A stretch of DNA of 45,376 bases. It comes from an uncultured Clostridia bacterium. Its GTDB lineage: Bacteria; Bacillota; Clostridia; Christensenellales; UBA1242. Below, piece after piece: positions 16,109-24,781 of this stretch. The position numbers were made by a program, and so were the translations under genes. The notes beneath the pieces were generated by a model, which was not told the DNA's origin, did not search any database, and was given only the letters and a program-made list of their open reading frames with translations. The stretch spans positions 1 through 45,376 of the forward strand of contig CALVYS010000005.1 in assembly GCA_944372355.1 (NCBI GenBank), in the 5' to 3' direction. Numbering within the stretch: position 1 is the stretch's first letter; each line of letters begins with the position of its first letter.

Positions 16109-16870
16109 ATGATTGAAGAACTAACTATTGAAGAAACCAAGATTGAAGAAGAGGAAAGCTCAATTCTTTCAAAGGCGATAGTCACGGCCAAAAGTTATGA
16201 TTGGGTGGAGGAAGAAAGCCTTGCAATCATTTTAAGGCGGCCGCTTGCAAATTTGCAACTTTGTGGCAAAAGTCAGTTGGATTGGGTGAAGCTCGCATGC
16301 GGAAAAATGCAAAAAGTTGTGCTTGACGAAGTTAAGGAAGAGGACTTTTTGCAGGCCTTGCGTCCGTATGCTGAAAGCAAAAAGTATATCATCGTGCTTT
16401 ACAGCGACACTCCGCTGCTGGAAAAACAAACCATAGCAGAGGCGTTGGATTATTTTGCGAGCAAAAACTTGAATGCCATGGTGCTTCCTCGCGGATATGT
16501 TTTTGCCGCAGATTATCTGCTTTCAACCGATGTAATCTTCTCTCCGGTTCGCAAGAGTTTTGCACCAGAGCAGTTTGTTTGCGTTTCAACTCCTGACCAA
16601 ATCAGTCGCGCTTTTGAAGTTTTGAGTCAGAGGATAAGAAACTATCACAAATCAAACGGTGTGGTTTTGCTTGGAGAGGCAAGCATTTATATCGACGCCG
16701 ATGTGGAAATTGGACCGGGCGTGATCATTGAGCCTTTCAATGTTTTGAAGGGCAACACACTAATTGAAGAGCAGTGCCATTTAAAAAGTGGTAATGTGAT
16801 CATAGACACGATTGTCAAAAAGGGCAGTATTGTTGCAGGCAAACGCCTTGTTGGGGGAAAGGAAGAATGA
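16109..16870 (+). CDS. GlmU-like protein lacking the nucleotide-binding loop and most of the acyltransferase domain
   Basis: A 253-residue protein that resembles GlmU in parts. PLANLQLCGKSQLDWV (45-60) corresponds to the substrate-loop region, YSDTPLL (98-104) to the GDxPLL motif, and RIRNYHKSNGVVLLGE (175-190) to the linker into the left-handed beta-helix. Only two or three hexapeptide turns follow (IDADVEIGPGVIIEPF, KGNTLIEEQ). The N-terminal glycine-rich loop with the catalytic Arg/Lys is missing, replaced by an acidic EEL/EET/EEE segment. GlmU is normally about 450 residues. In Bacillus, glmU lies a few genes before pth-mfd, so this seems to be the same locus with a reduced, probably non-catalytic or repurposed copy. 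It overlaps pth by ATGA. Confidence 0.65.
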   Translation: MIEELTIEETKIEEEESSILSKAIVTAKSYDWVEEESLAIILRRPLANLQLCGKSQLDWVKLACGKMQKVVLDEVKEEDFLQALRPYAESKKYIIVLYSDTPLLEKQTIAEALDYFASKNLNAMVLPRGYVFAADYLLSTDVIFSPVRKSFAPEQFVCVSTPDQISRAFEVLSQRIRNYHKSNGVVLLGEASIYIDADVEIGPGVIIEPFNVLKGNTLIEEQCHLKSGNVIIDTIVKKGSIVAGKRLVGGKEE

Positions 16871-17361
16871 CAATTTTTATCGGGCTTGGAAATCCTGGCA
16901 AAGAATATCAAAACACCTATCACAATGTTGGATTTAAAGTGATTGACGAGCTTTCACGCCGCTTTGACATAAAACTTTCAAAAAAGGGTTGTAAAGCGGT
17001 TTATGGAGAGGGAAAAATTAACGGTAAAAAAATCATGCTTGTCAAACCTCAAACATATATGAACCTTTCTGGTGAGTGCGTTGTCATGCTGAAAAACAAG
17101 TTTAAGGATGCAAATTTGATTGTGATTGCCGATGACATCGACCTTGAAAAGGGCAAGCTGCGCTTTCGTTTGCATGGAAGCGGTGGAACTCACAATGGGC
17201 TGAGAAACATCGTGTCTTTTATTGGAGAGGATTTTGCTAGATTGCGTGTGGGAATCGGCAGGCCGCAAGGAGACTTAAAAGATTTTGTGCTTTCAAACAT
17301 GGAGCCGGATTTTGAAGAAATCATAATTGCCGCGGCCGATGACCTTGAAAAAAGGATCTGA
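16867..17361 (+). CDS. pth: Peptidyl-tRNA hydrolase
   Basis: A 164-residue Pth that frees tRNA from dropped-off peptidyl-tRNA. The active-site pieces are present: GLGNPGKEY (6-14), catalytic His19 in TYHNVGF, PQTYMNLSG with Asn66, ADDIDL (88-93) holding the catalytic Asp, and SGGTHNGLRN (105-114) with Asn110. It is about 20 residues shorter than usual, at the C-terminal helix. It is coupled by overlaps to the genes on both sides (ATGA with the GlmU-like gene, TGATG with mfd). Confidence 0.95.
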   Translation: MTIFIGLGNPGKEYQNTYHNVGFKVIDELSRRFDIKLSKKGCKAVYGEGKINGKKIMLVKPQTYMNLSGECVVMLKNKFKDANLIVIADDIDLEKGKLRFRLHGSGGTHNGLRNIVSFIGEDFARLRVGIGRPQGDLKDFVLSNMEPDFEEIIIAAADDLEKRI

Positions 17362-20300
17362 TGGAACGAATTTTAAATTTGCTTAAAACCTCGCCTTTGA
17401 GCAAGGAGGCAGAACTTAGCGGGGCAAAATTGGGCGAGAAGGTTTTGTTTATCGCTCTAAAAAAGCGGGGAGTTGTGCTTGTCGCAGATTTTGTCGAGGC
17501 TGTAAAACTCAAAAGGGCGTTGATTGCTCTCGGCAGACGCGCAGAAATTGTTTCCTGTGGTCGAGAGGTGGGCACTGAAAAGGACGAAAATCTTGTGCCG
17601 TATGCCGAAACGCTGGCAAAGTTTTTTGCTGGCGAGCTTGATTTTGTGCTGTGTTTGCCAAATGCGATCGTCACAAAATTTGACACCAGTCTCTTTTTAA
17701 ATCCCATCAAAGTTGCGCCTGGTTTAAAGTGGGAGCTTTCAGAGCTTGCCGCCAAACTGATAGACTATGGCTATCAGCGCACTAGCCTGGTTTCCCAGCC
17801 TGGTGAATTTGCCGTGAGAGGTGACATTTTTGATATTTTTCCAATCGCAAGTGAAAGCCCTTTGCGATGCGATTTTTTTGACAATGAAATCGAAAGCATC
17901 GCATATTTTAATGTAAATGACATGAAAACTGGCGAAAAACTTGAAAATTATCGCATTTTTCCTGCTTTTTTGCCAAAAGGCAAGGCTGATGTCGGCTGCC
18001 TTGATGCAAATTTAGTCATCGATCAAAAAGAAAGGCTTTCACAAGCTATAACTGTGCTGCTTGAAAGTTTTAGGGTTATGCAAGGCTTTGAGGAAAGCGA
18101 TTATGCAAAGTTTGAAGACTTCAAGGCCGATCTGACTTTTTCATTGTCCGGAGGAGTGGAACTGGCAACCGGATCAGAGATCAGCTATGTTCACTCGTTT
18201 AACGAGCTTGCCTCAGACATAAAGGCTTTTAATCCACACAAAAACAGGATTTTGCTTTTTGCAGGTGACGAGCCGGCAAAGAAAAGATTAAAAAACTTCT
18301 TGCTTGGGCAAGAGCTTTCTTTTTTTGATTATGAAGACTCCGCTTTCATAGAAAATGGAATCTATGTGAGTGAGAAATACTTTCCAAACTCTTTCGAATT
18401 GCAAGACTTGGCGATCATCGCGGTGGGCTCTGACAACCTTTCCAAACAAAAGCAGTCGATTTTGGCGACAGCGAAGAAGGAGGCCTTCTATCAACCACAA
18501 ATAGGCGAATATGTCGTGCATGAATTTCATGGCATAGGCAAATGCATCGGAATTGAGAGAATGAGCCTTGCCGACTATGAAAAGGATTATTTTGTCATTG
18601 AATATCGCAATGGTGGCATGCTTTATCTTCCAAGTGAGCAGGCAAGTTCGCTTTCAGCATATGTCGGAGGAGAAGCCGAGCCAAAAATGAACGTGCTTGG
18701 TGGGCGTGAGTTTGAGCAGCTCAAAAAAAAGGTGAAAGAAAAGCTTGAAGGTTTTGCTTTGGAACTTATGCAACTTTATAAGCAGCGTGAAGAGAGCAAG
18801 GGTTTTGCGTTTAAAAAGGAAGAATTTTTGGAAGATGAATTTGCAAATGCGTTTGAATTTGAAGAGACTCCTGATCAAACCCAAGCGATTGGAGATGTGC
18901 TCAGCGATATGGCCTCTTCCAAAATCATGGACAGACTGCTTTGTGGCGACGTTGGTTTTGGAAAAACCGAGGTGGCATATCGTGCGGCATTCAGGGCGGT
19001 TGTCAACGACAAACAAGTTGCGCTGCTGTGTCCGACCACGGTTTTAAGCGAACAGCACTTTTTAAACGCAAAAAAGAGATTTGCAAACTTTGGAGTGAGG
19101 ATTGAGGTTTTAAACAGGTTTAAGACTGTTTCGCAAGAAAGGGAAGTGCTGTCAAAACTCAAAGCTGGTGAGATCGATCTTTTGATTGGCACGCACAAGA
19201 TGCTTTCAAAAAACGTGGAGTTTAAGGATCTTGGACTGCTCATCATAGATGAAGAGCAGCGTTTTGGAGTTGCGGCCAAAGAAAAAATCAAAAATTTAAG
19301 AAAAAACGTCGATGTTCTTGCGCTTTCGGCCACACCGATTCCAAGAACGCTTCATATGTCGCTGACAGGGATCCGTGACATTTCAGTCATCGCCACACCT
19401 CCAAGGGACAGATTGCCGATTCAAACATATGTCACGGCGGAGGACGAAGAGATTGTCAAAAGCGTGTTAAAGCGAGAGCTCGCTCGTGGAGGCAGGGCGT
19501 TTGTGATTTACAATCGCGTGCAATCTATTTTTAACATAGCTTCTCACATCGCTAAAATCGTGCCAGAAGCAAAGGTTGGCGTTGCACACGGACAGATGAG
19601 TGAAAGAGAGCTGCAAAATGCCATAGACAAGCTGTTTAAAGGCGAATTTAATGTGTTTGTTTCAACCACGCTCATTGAAAACGGCATAGACTTGCCGTCA
19701 GCAAACACTATGATAATATTTGACGCTGATTTGCTTGGCCTAAGCCAACTCTATCAACTGAGGGGCAGGATCGGCCGCAGCGACAAGTTAAGCTATGCCT
19801 ACCTGTTTTATAAAGGCGACAAGCTTTTGACCCAGGAGTCTTACAAAAGGCTGGAGGCGATCAAAGAGTTTCGTGAGCTTGGCAGCGGCTTTAAAATTTC
19901 GATGCGCGATTTGGAAATCAGAGGGGCTGGAAACATCTTTGGCAAGCAGCAGCATGGCCACATTGAAAAGGTTGGCTACGACATGTTTATCAAACTTTTG
20001 AATGAAACCGTCAGAGAACTTTCTGGCAGCAAAACTGTGCAAGAGCGGCCGATTCGCATAGATCTACCTGTTGACGCCTTTATTCCAGAAACCTACATTT
20101 CAACCAGTGAGCAAAGAATCAACATTTACATGAGAATAAGTGAAATCGCATCAAGCGAGCAAATGCAAAGCCTTTTTGAAAGTTTGAAAGACGGTTATGG
20201 CGATCTGCCTCCTGAAACCGAAAATCTGGCCAAGATTGCCTATATCAAAAATCTGGCATCAAATTTCGGCGTGAAAGAGGTTAAAGCGGCTGCTGGCGAA

Positions 20301-20489
20301 ATCCAGATCGTGCTTTACAAAGATGAAGAGGTTGTGGACAAGAGACTGCTTGATGTGCTTCCAAAACATGGGGCAAGTTTAAGATTTGAAAATTTGCCTA
20401 TAATCAAATTGCCACGAGCAAAAACCATGTCCAAAACCTTAAATCAAATAATAGAGTTTTTTGAAGATGCCAAAAATACAAATTCTTAA
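17361..20489 (+). CDS. mfd: Transcription-repair coupling factor Mfd
   Basis: A 1042-residue DNA translocase that removes stalled RNA polymerase and recruits UvrA. The N-terminal UvrB-like part spans about 1-330. The RNA-polymerase-interacting (CarD-like) domain starts near residue 378 (IGEYVVHEFHGIGKCIGI). The motor has Walker A GDVGFGKTE near 529, DEEQRFG near 630 and ALSATPIPRTLH just after. The C-terminal TRCF domain runs from about 900. It is roughly 100 residues shorter than typical Mfd, mostly in the N-terminal third. The ATG overlaps the pth stop. The following gene is a foldase, as in many Clostridia. Confidence 0.96.
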   Translation: MERILNLLKTSPLSKEAELSGAKLGEKVLFIALKKRGVVLVADFVEAVKLKRALIALGRRAEIVSCGREVGTEKDENLVPYAETLAKFFAGELDFVLCLPNAIVTKFDTSLFLNPIKVAPGLKWELSELAAKLIDYGYQRTSLVSQPGEFAVRGDIFDIFPIASESPLRCDFFDNEIESIAYFNVNDMKTGEKLENYRIFPAFLPKGKADVGCLDANLVIDQKERLSQAITVLLESFRVMQGFEESDYAKFEDFKADLTFSLSGGVELATGSEISYVHSFNELASDIKAFNPHKNRILLFAGDEPAKKRLKNFLLGQELSFFDYEDSAFIENGIYVSEKYFPNSFELQDLAIIAVGSDNLSKQKQSILATAKKEAFYQPQIGEYVVHEFHGIGKCIGIERMSLADYEKDYFVIEYRNGGMLYLPSEQASSLSAYVGGEAEPKMNVLGGREFEQLKKKVKEKLEGFALELMQLYKQREESKGFAFKKEEFLEDEFANAFEFEETPDQTQAIGDVLSDMASSKIMDRLLCGDVGFGKTEVAYRAAFRAVVNDKQVALLCPTTVLSEQHFLNAKKRFANFGVRIEVLNRFKTVSQEREVLSKLKAGEIDLLIGTHKMLSKNVEFKDLGLLIIDEEQRFGVAAKEKIKNLRKNVDVLALSATPIPRTLHMSLTGIRDISVIATPPRDRLPIQTYVTAEDEEIVKSVLKRELARGGRAFVIYNRVQSIFNIASHIAKIVPEAKVGVAHGQMSERELQNAIDKLFKGEFNVFVSTTLIENGIDLPSANTMIIFDADLLGLSQLYQLRGRIGRSDKLSYAYLFYKGDKLLTQESYKRLEAIKEFRELGSGFKISMRDLEIRGAGNIFGKQQHGHIEKVGYDMFIKLLNETVRELSGSKTVQERPIRIDLPVDAFIPETYISTSEQRINIYMRISEIASSEQMQSLFESLKDGYGDLPPETENLAKIAYIKNLASNFGVKEVKAAAGEIQIVLYKDEEVVDKRLLDVLPKHGASLRFENLPIIKLPRAKTMSKTLNQIIEFFEDAKNTNS

Positions 20490-20507
20490 AAAACAGCCTA
20501 AAATCAC

Positions 20508-20536
20508 TTGAAAAACTTATAAACTTTTTGTATACT
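20508..20536 (+). promoter_or_regulatory. Promoter of the PpiC-like lipoprotein gene
   Basis: TTGAAA (20508-20513), a 17-nt spacer and TATACT (20531-20536). The RNA start near 20543 leaves a 20-nt leader with ACGGAGA before the ATG at 20564. This shows leadered transcripts exist beside leaderless ones. Confidence 0.75.
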
Positions 20537-20563
20537 ATCAAGGAACTATTTTTACGGAGAACT

Positions 20564-22327
20564 ATGAAAAAAACCAAACTTACAAGCTTAATACTTTCAC
20601 TGTCGCTGTGTCTGATCATGTGCGTCTCGGTTTTTGCTGGCTGCACATTGGTGACAACAGACATGTCAAGATATTATTCCGAAGTGGTGGCCACGCTTGA
20701 CTATGAAGATGGCGAGCGCATTGAAATAACAAAAAAAGATCTTTCCATCGCAGTTGCAAATTATGGCTCCTACTATATGCAAAACTATGGAATGAGCGGA
20801 GAAGAAACCGTTAGTCAACTGCTGGAAATGGTGATAAATGAAAAGCTTATCATACGCGACGCAGAAAAGTTGGCAAGCGAGCAAAATGGTGGAGATGTGT
20901 TGACAACCAAGGAAAAAACCTATCTTTGGGAAACGACTTACGAAACCATTGAAGACAACATCATAAGCTACTATAATGAAATCAATGGCATCACTGAGGA
21001 GGATCAAGAAGAGGATTCCACCGACGGGGTTGTGAGCCAAACGATTTATGAAATCCCAGTTTCACTGCAAATGGACAGTCAAGGAAAGTATTCACTCGTT
21101 TTAGAAACCACACCAACAACAGAGGTTGAAGATCACGTTTACTGGAATGGCCAAGACAGAGATTTGAGCACGGGAAACGACCTTGATGCGCTTTATGAAT
21201 GCGTGAGGCGCTTCTTAACCGACAGGCCTGAGTATGCACAAGGTTACAGCCGCTATCTTTCTGAGGCCAAAAGCTCAGAACAGGGAATGGGGCTTTCAAC
21301 CGACAACGAATCAGTGTTCAAGCGCGAAATTCAAAGGGTTTATGGCGTGCTTTACGATTCATTTATGATTGAAAAGTATGCTGAAATCAATCAAACCAAC
21401 AATTCTTCTGTGACCATCGAAAACATCTTAAATCTCTATGAAAGCAAAGTGACAAGCGACTACAACAAATATATGGTTGAAGGCGCAACAACCTATGAAT
21501 CAGACATTTTGGAAGATGCAGGCAATGTTTATTACTTTAAGGAAACCGGATCTCAATTCTTCTATGTTTCGCATGTTTTGGCAAAATTTTCAGATAAAGA
21601 GCAAGCGATTTATGACGAATGTCAAAATGTTTTAAACGGCACCAGCACAAAATACACGATTCAAGAAGCTCAAAGCAAGATTGAAGACCTTTATGCAAAT
21701 CTCGCTTTCCCAGTCAGAGAAAAAAATGAAGATGGCGATTGGGTGGAAACTGGTGAAACCAAATCTGTGAGCGCAGTTTTGCAGGAAATCCAACTCAAAC
21801 TTGCCACAGCTGGCGACAACGAGCAACTTAAAGCAGAATACTTTGACGAGTTTGTTTACAAATATAACGAAGATGAAGGCATTATGAATGCCGAAAGAAA
21901 CTATGTGATTGGTGTGGATTACACAACTCCTGACACCGAAAATGACAGGAATTACACAGTTTACTCCAACATGGTTGACTCTTTCACAAATGCTGCGATC
22001 GAGCTTTACAATTACGGAAACGCCAAGGTTGGGGAATTGTATGCTGAGCCAATTCGCTCGGATTACGGCATTCACATCATGGTTTTTGAAGGCAAAGTGC
22101 AAAACGTGTTCACAAACATCGATTCAAACTTCAACCTTTCAACTTCTGACATCGCTGCGTTGAGCAACACACGAATTAAAGCGGGCGAAGAAAAAACACT
22201 GCTGCATGAACTTTTCGATGAACTCAACTCGGACAGATATTCACTTTTTGAAAATATGAACATTCAGTTCTTGCGCGATGAAGTGCAAATAACCCGTTAT
22301 CCGGATGCTTACAAAGATTTATATTAA
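20564..22327 (+). CDS. SurA/PrsA-type lipoprotein foldase (PpiC-like)
   Basis: 587 residues from the ATG that follows an ACGGAGA site. A lipoprotein signal ends at FAGC (Cys27). The N-terminal helical chaperone part contains MVINEKLIIRDAEKLA (about 90-110), as in SurA_N domains. A parvulin-like segment begins near residue 331 (VSHVLAKFSDKEQA) and ends near 499 (YAEPIRSDYGIHIMVFEG), matching the first and last strands of PpiC but with a long insertion between them. Such proteins fold exported proteins at the outer face of the membrane, so the giant surface proteins in this window are plausible clients. The catalytic residues are not clear, so isomerase activity is uncertain. A gene for such a foldase next to mfd is common in Clostridia. 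Confidence 0.78.
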   Translation: MKKTKLTSLILSLSLCLIMCVSVFAGCTLVTTDMSRYYSEVVATLDYEDGERIEITKKDLSIAVANYGSYYMQNYGMSGEETVSQLLEMVINEKLIIRDAEKLASEQNGGDVLTTKEKTYLWETTYETIEDNIISYYNEINGITEEDQEEDSTDGVVSQTIYEIPVSLQMDSQGKYSLVLETTPTTEVEDHVYWNGQDRDLSTGNDLDALYECVRRFLTDRPEYAQGYSRYLSEAKSSEQGMGLSTDNESVFKREIQRVYGVLYDSFMIEKYAEINQTNNSSVTIENILNLYESKVTSDYNKYMVEGATTYESDILEDAGNVYYFKETGSQFFYVSHVLAKFSDKEQAIYDECQNVLNGTSTKYTIQEAQSKIEDLYANLAFPVREKNEDGDWVETGETKSVSAVLQEIQLKLATAGDNEQLKAEYFDEFVYKYNEDEGIMNAERNYVIGVDYTTPDTENDRNYTVYSNMVDSFTNAAIELYNYGNAKVGELYAEPIRSDYGIHIMVFEGKVQNVFTNIDSNFNLSTSDIAALSNTRIKAGEEKTLLHELFDELNSDRYSLFENMNIQFLRDEVQITRYPDAYKDLY

Positions 22328-22337
22328 TAATAAAAAT

Positions 22338-22368
22338 AACTCTTGTTTAATTTGACAAGAGTTTTTTT
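22338..22368 (+). terminator. Terminator of the foldase gene
   Basis: AACTCTTGT (22338-22346) and ACAAGAGTT (22355-22363) form a 9-bp stem followed by T7. The right arm also contains the -35 box of the next promoter. Confidence 0.8.
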
Positions 22369-22380
22369 ATTTGATAGAAT
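22352..22380 (+). promoter_or_regulatory. Promoter of the LPG-synthase-TM gene, nested in the terminator
   Basis: Perfect TTGACA (22352-22357), a 17-nt spacer and TAGAAT (22375-22380). The RNA start near 22387 leaves about 3 nt before the ATG at 22390, so the mRNA is almost leaderless. Confidence 0.7.
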
Positions 22381-22389
22381 TATCAAGAT

Positions 22390-23682
22390 ATGAACGACGA
22401 GCAAAGCAAGTTACAACCAGCAGAGGAAGAGAAAAAAGAAGGGCAGCCTTCTAATTTTTCACAACTGGAAATGGAAGTTAAACCCATGACAAGTGAAGAA
22501 AAGGCGAAACTTGACGAGGCTCAACAGGCTGTTGCAAAGCGTAGCGGAAAAAACAAGCGTGCATGGAACATTTCAATGTTTTTTCTCAACGTTGGAATCA
22601 TCGCCGGCATTTTGTTGTATACGCTGTTTACGAATGAGTTCACTCCGCTCAGTGAGATAGATGTCAACGTTGAATGGTTTTTTGTTGCTTGTTTGTTGTA
22701 TGGTGTTGCGTTTTTGTTTGATTCTGCCTCAGTGTCTTACTTGTTAAAGAAAAATTGTGGCAAGCCTCGGTTTGTTCTTTCTATGAAGGCGACGATGTGT
22801 GGAAGATATTATGACGCCGTCACGCCGCTGGCAACTGGTGGGCAGCCATTTCAAATGACATACTTGTCTTCTCGCGATGTGCCTTCTGCTGCAGCACTAT
22901 CTGTGCCTATGGCGAGAATGTTTTTTCAGCAGCTGACATGGCTGTTGTTGTCGGGTGTGTGTCTGATCGTTTCAGCTGTTACAAACATGTACAACATGGT
23001 GGTGTTTGTTGCAGCTATTATCGGTTTCGTGCTTGCATTTTTAATGATGTCAACAACGCTATTTCTTTCTATAAGCAAAAAAACTGGAAAGGTGCTGGTT
23101 GTCAAAACTTTGAAACTGCTTCACAAAATGAAGATAGTGAAAAACTATGAAAAGCAGTATCAACGTGTGGCAAAATATGTTGAAGATTATCAAAACATCA
23201 TGACAAATTATGTAAAATCTCCAAAGGATTTTATATTTATGACAATTTCCTGTTTGGCGAGAGATATTGTCACTTATATGATACCTTTCTTTGTTTTTTG
23301 CATGTTCAGTGATTTTGATCCGTCGTTGTTCGGGTACATGATGGTGATGGGCGTCATAATAGACCTGGCTTCAAGCTACACGCCTCTTCCTGGTGGATCT
23401 GGAGCCATGGAACTTTCATTCAGCATGATGTTTGGTGCATATTTCCAGGGCGGGCAGTTGTTCTGGGCTTTGATTATTTGGAGATTTTTCTCTTATTACA
23501 GCTATTTAATCTTTGGATTTGGAATGGTGACCTACGACTTTTTGTATGGCAACAGAAAATATCGCTGGCAAAAAGTGGAACGCAGTTTGCAACTTGAAAG
23601 CAAACAGTTCAAGGAAAATCAGATCGCTCAGTTTAGAACCCAAAGGGCTTACAGACGCAAAAGACAATTAAAGAAAAGTTAG
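22390..23682 (+). CDS. Lysylphosphatidylglycerol-synthase-TM-like (UPF0104) membrane protein
   Basis: A 430-residue protein with an acidic, charged N-terminal cytosolic stretch (1-55) and about seven to eight membrane helices. The family marks are GRYYDAVTPLATGGQPFQ (about 138-155), which resembles the MprF flippase-domain signature, and TPLPGGSGAMELSF near 335. The C-terminal tail is strongly basic. UPF0104/LPG_synthase_TM proteins without the synthase domain are thought to be lipid translocases, often for glycolipids or aminoacyl-lipids. No synthase domain is present here. The substrate is unknown. Confidence 0.85.
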   Translation: MNDEQSKLQPAEEEKKEGQPSNFSQLEMEVKPMTSEEKAKLDEAQQAVAKRSGKNKRAWNISMFFLNVGIIAGILLYTLFTNEFTPLSEIDVNVEWFFVACLLYGVAFLFDSASVSYLLKKNCGKPRFVLSMKATMCGRYYDAVTPLATGGQPFQMTYLSSRDVPSAAALSVPMARMFFQQLTWLLLSGVCLIVSAVTNMYNMVVFVAAIIGFVLAFLMMSTTLFLSISKKTGKVLVVKTLKLLHKMKIVKNYEKQYQRVAKYVEDYQNIMTNYVKSPKDFIFMTISCLARDIVTYMIPFFVFCMFSDFDPSLFGYMMVMGVIIDLASSYTPLPGGSGAMELSFSMMFGAYFQGGQLFWALIIWRFFSYYSYLIFGFGMVTYDFLYGNRKYRWQKVERSLQLESKQFKENQIAQFRTQRAYRRKRQLKKS

Positions 23683-23715
23683 AATAATAAAGTTTAAAAA
23701 GATAAGAATAAAACC

Positions 23716-24249
23716 ATGAGAAAGCTTAAAAAAAGCACTTATGGTTTTATTTTTGCAATTATTGTGCTCGTGATAGCTCTTGGAATTACGCTGTATTTGG
23801 GGCTGTCTGGCTGGTTTTATTCAAACGTGACAAAGCTTGAATCTGACATGCAGCTTGGACAGACCGTCAATTTAAGTTTGACTGGAAATGAAACCGAGGC
23901 GGTGTCCTTTACTGTCAGCGGAGCCTATCTTCCAGGGCACAATTTGCAGCAATATGTCAATGTGACGAATGAGTCTGACAAGCCGTTGTATGTTCGAGCC
24001 AAGGCATTCATTTTTTCCTATTCTCTTGGTGACACAAAGGTTGAGCTTGGCATAAGTGAGCATTGGACGGAAAATGGAGAATACTACTATTTTGATGAAC
24101 CGGTGGAAGTTTCAAACAAAATTGCCGTCTCTTCATATGTGAAACTTTTGGAAGATGAGTTTTATGATTCTCAAAAAAGCTATGTTTTGACGATCGTTGT
24201 CGAAGGCTTGGACGCGAGTTTAAACAGGGCTGAAATTTGGGGTTATTAA
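23716..24249 (+). CDS. Exported single-pass protein, TasA/camelysin-like features
   Basis: 177 residues: a basic start (MRKLKKSTYG), one hydrophobic helix (10-32) and a beta-rich ectodomain. YVNVTNESDKPLYVRAKAFI and the NGEYYYFDEPVE stretch resemble the pattern in SipW-processed TasA/camelysin-like proteins, where a tensional 'N-S/T-x-x-P-x-Y-V-R' strand and a W-x-x-Y-Y-Y strand occur. There is no cleavage site clear enough to decide between anchor and signal peptide. There is no good Shine-Dalgarno site; AAGAAT ends 6 nt before the ATG, so it may be leaderless. The function is unknown. Confidence 0.6.
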   Translation: MRKLKKSTYGFIFAIIVLVIALGITLYLGLSGWFYSNVTKLESDMQLGQTVNLSLTGNETEAVSFTVSGAYLPGHNLQQYVNVTNESDKPLYVRAKAFIFSYSLGDTKVELGISEHWTENGEYYYFDEPVEVSNKIAVSSYVKLLEDEFYDSQKSYVLTIVVEGLDASLNRAEIWGY

Positions 24250-24252
24250 GAA

Positions 24253-24300
24253 AAAAACTGTCAATAATTTCGGTATGAAAAAATTGGCAGTTTTTATTTT
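24253..24300 (+). terminator. Hairpin spanning the start codon of the next gene
   Basis: AAAAACTGTCAAT (24253-24265) and ATTGGCAGTTTTT (24283-24295) pair over 13 positions with one wobble pair, followed by a T-rich run to 24300. It looks like the terminator of the preceding gene, but the ATG at 24275 lies in its loop and the right arm encodes residues 3-7. In read-through RNA the start codon would be trapped. Confidence 0.6.
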
Positions 24301-24727
24301 TGTGGGATTGATTTTAGCTGGGCTCATGTTTGTTCCCAAACAATTTTCAGTTCAAGAGGAACTGATTCAAAAGGCTTTGGTTGTGACGGATTTGGCATCA
24401 GCGACTGGCAGCGGTGAAAAGTTTGTGGTCAATGGAAATGATGCAATAATTTGTTTAAACGCTGAAAAATTGCAAGAATTTCAAAAAAATTTTCCGGTTA
24501 AAGCGCTGATTTTTACAATCAACAAGCAAGATTTTGCCAAATTTACGCGAAATCTTCAATTACAAACCATCACTCAAACTCAGATTGAAGGCATGCAAGT
24601 CACCTATGCCTACACGCCGATGTTTAGCCAAAGCCATATTGCTGACGGCAGAAAATGCAACATTGAAATTGCCGAGAGAGAGGAAGATGTTGTAATAGGC
24701 TTTCCAAGCATTGTTACGGGTTACTAA
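24275..24727 (+). CDS. Small exported protein, possibly YwmB-like
   Basis: 150 residues with an N-terminal signal or anchor helix (MKKLAVFIFVGLILAGLMF). The C-terminal third has the run VTYAYTP, ADGRKCNIEIAERE and VVIGFPSIVTGY. This ending, and its place just before a SpoIIQ-like gene, recalls YwmB, which lies in the ywmB-murA-spoIID-spoIIQ order of Bacillus, but this protein is shorter and the match is by eye. AATAAT ends 6 nt before the ATG and there is no Shine-Dalgarno site. The function is otherwise unknown. Confidence 0.6.
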   Translation: MKKLAVFIFVGLILAGLMFVPKQFSVQEELIQKALVVTDLASATGSGEKFVVNGNDAIICLNAEKLQEFQKNFPVKALIFTINKQDFAKFTRNLQLQTITQTQIEGMQVTYAYTPMFSQSHIADGRKCNIEIAEREEDVVIGFPSIVTGY

Positions 24728-24781
24728 AAAAAATGTATACAAAAATTTTTTGTGTCAATAATCGTAGGCGAGGAGGGAAAA

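Noticed and set aside
18654-19333. Minus-strand frames of 120 and 152 codons inside mfd
   Set aside because: They lie under the conserved Mfd motor motifs and have no own signals.
21632-22102. 156-codon minus-strand frame inside the foldase gene
   Set aside because: Antisense shadow with no start signal; the plus frame has a signal peptide, promoter and family features.
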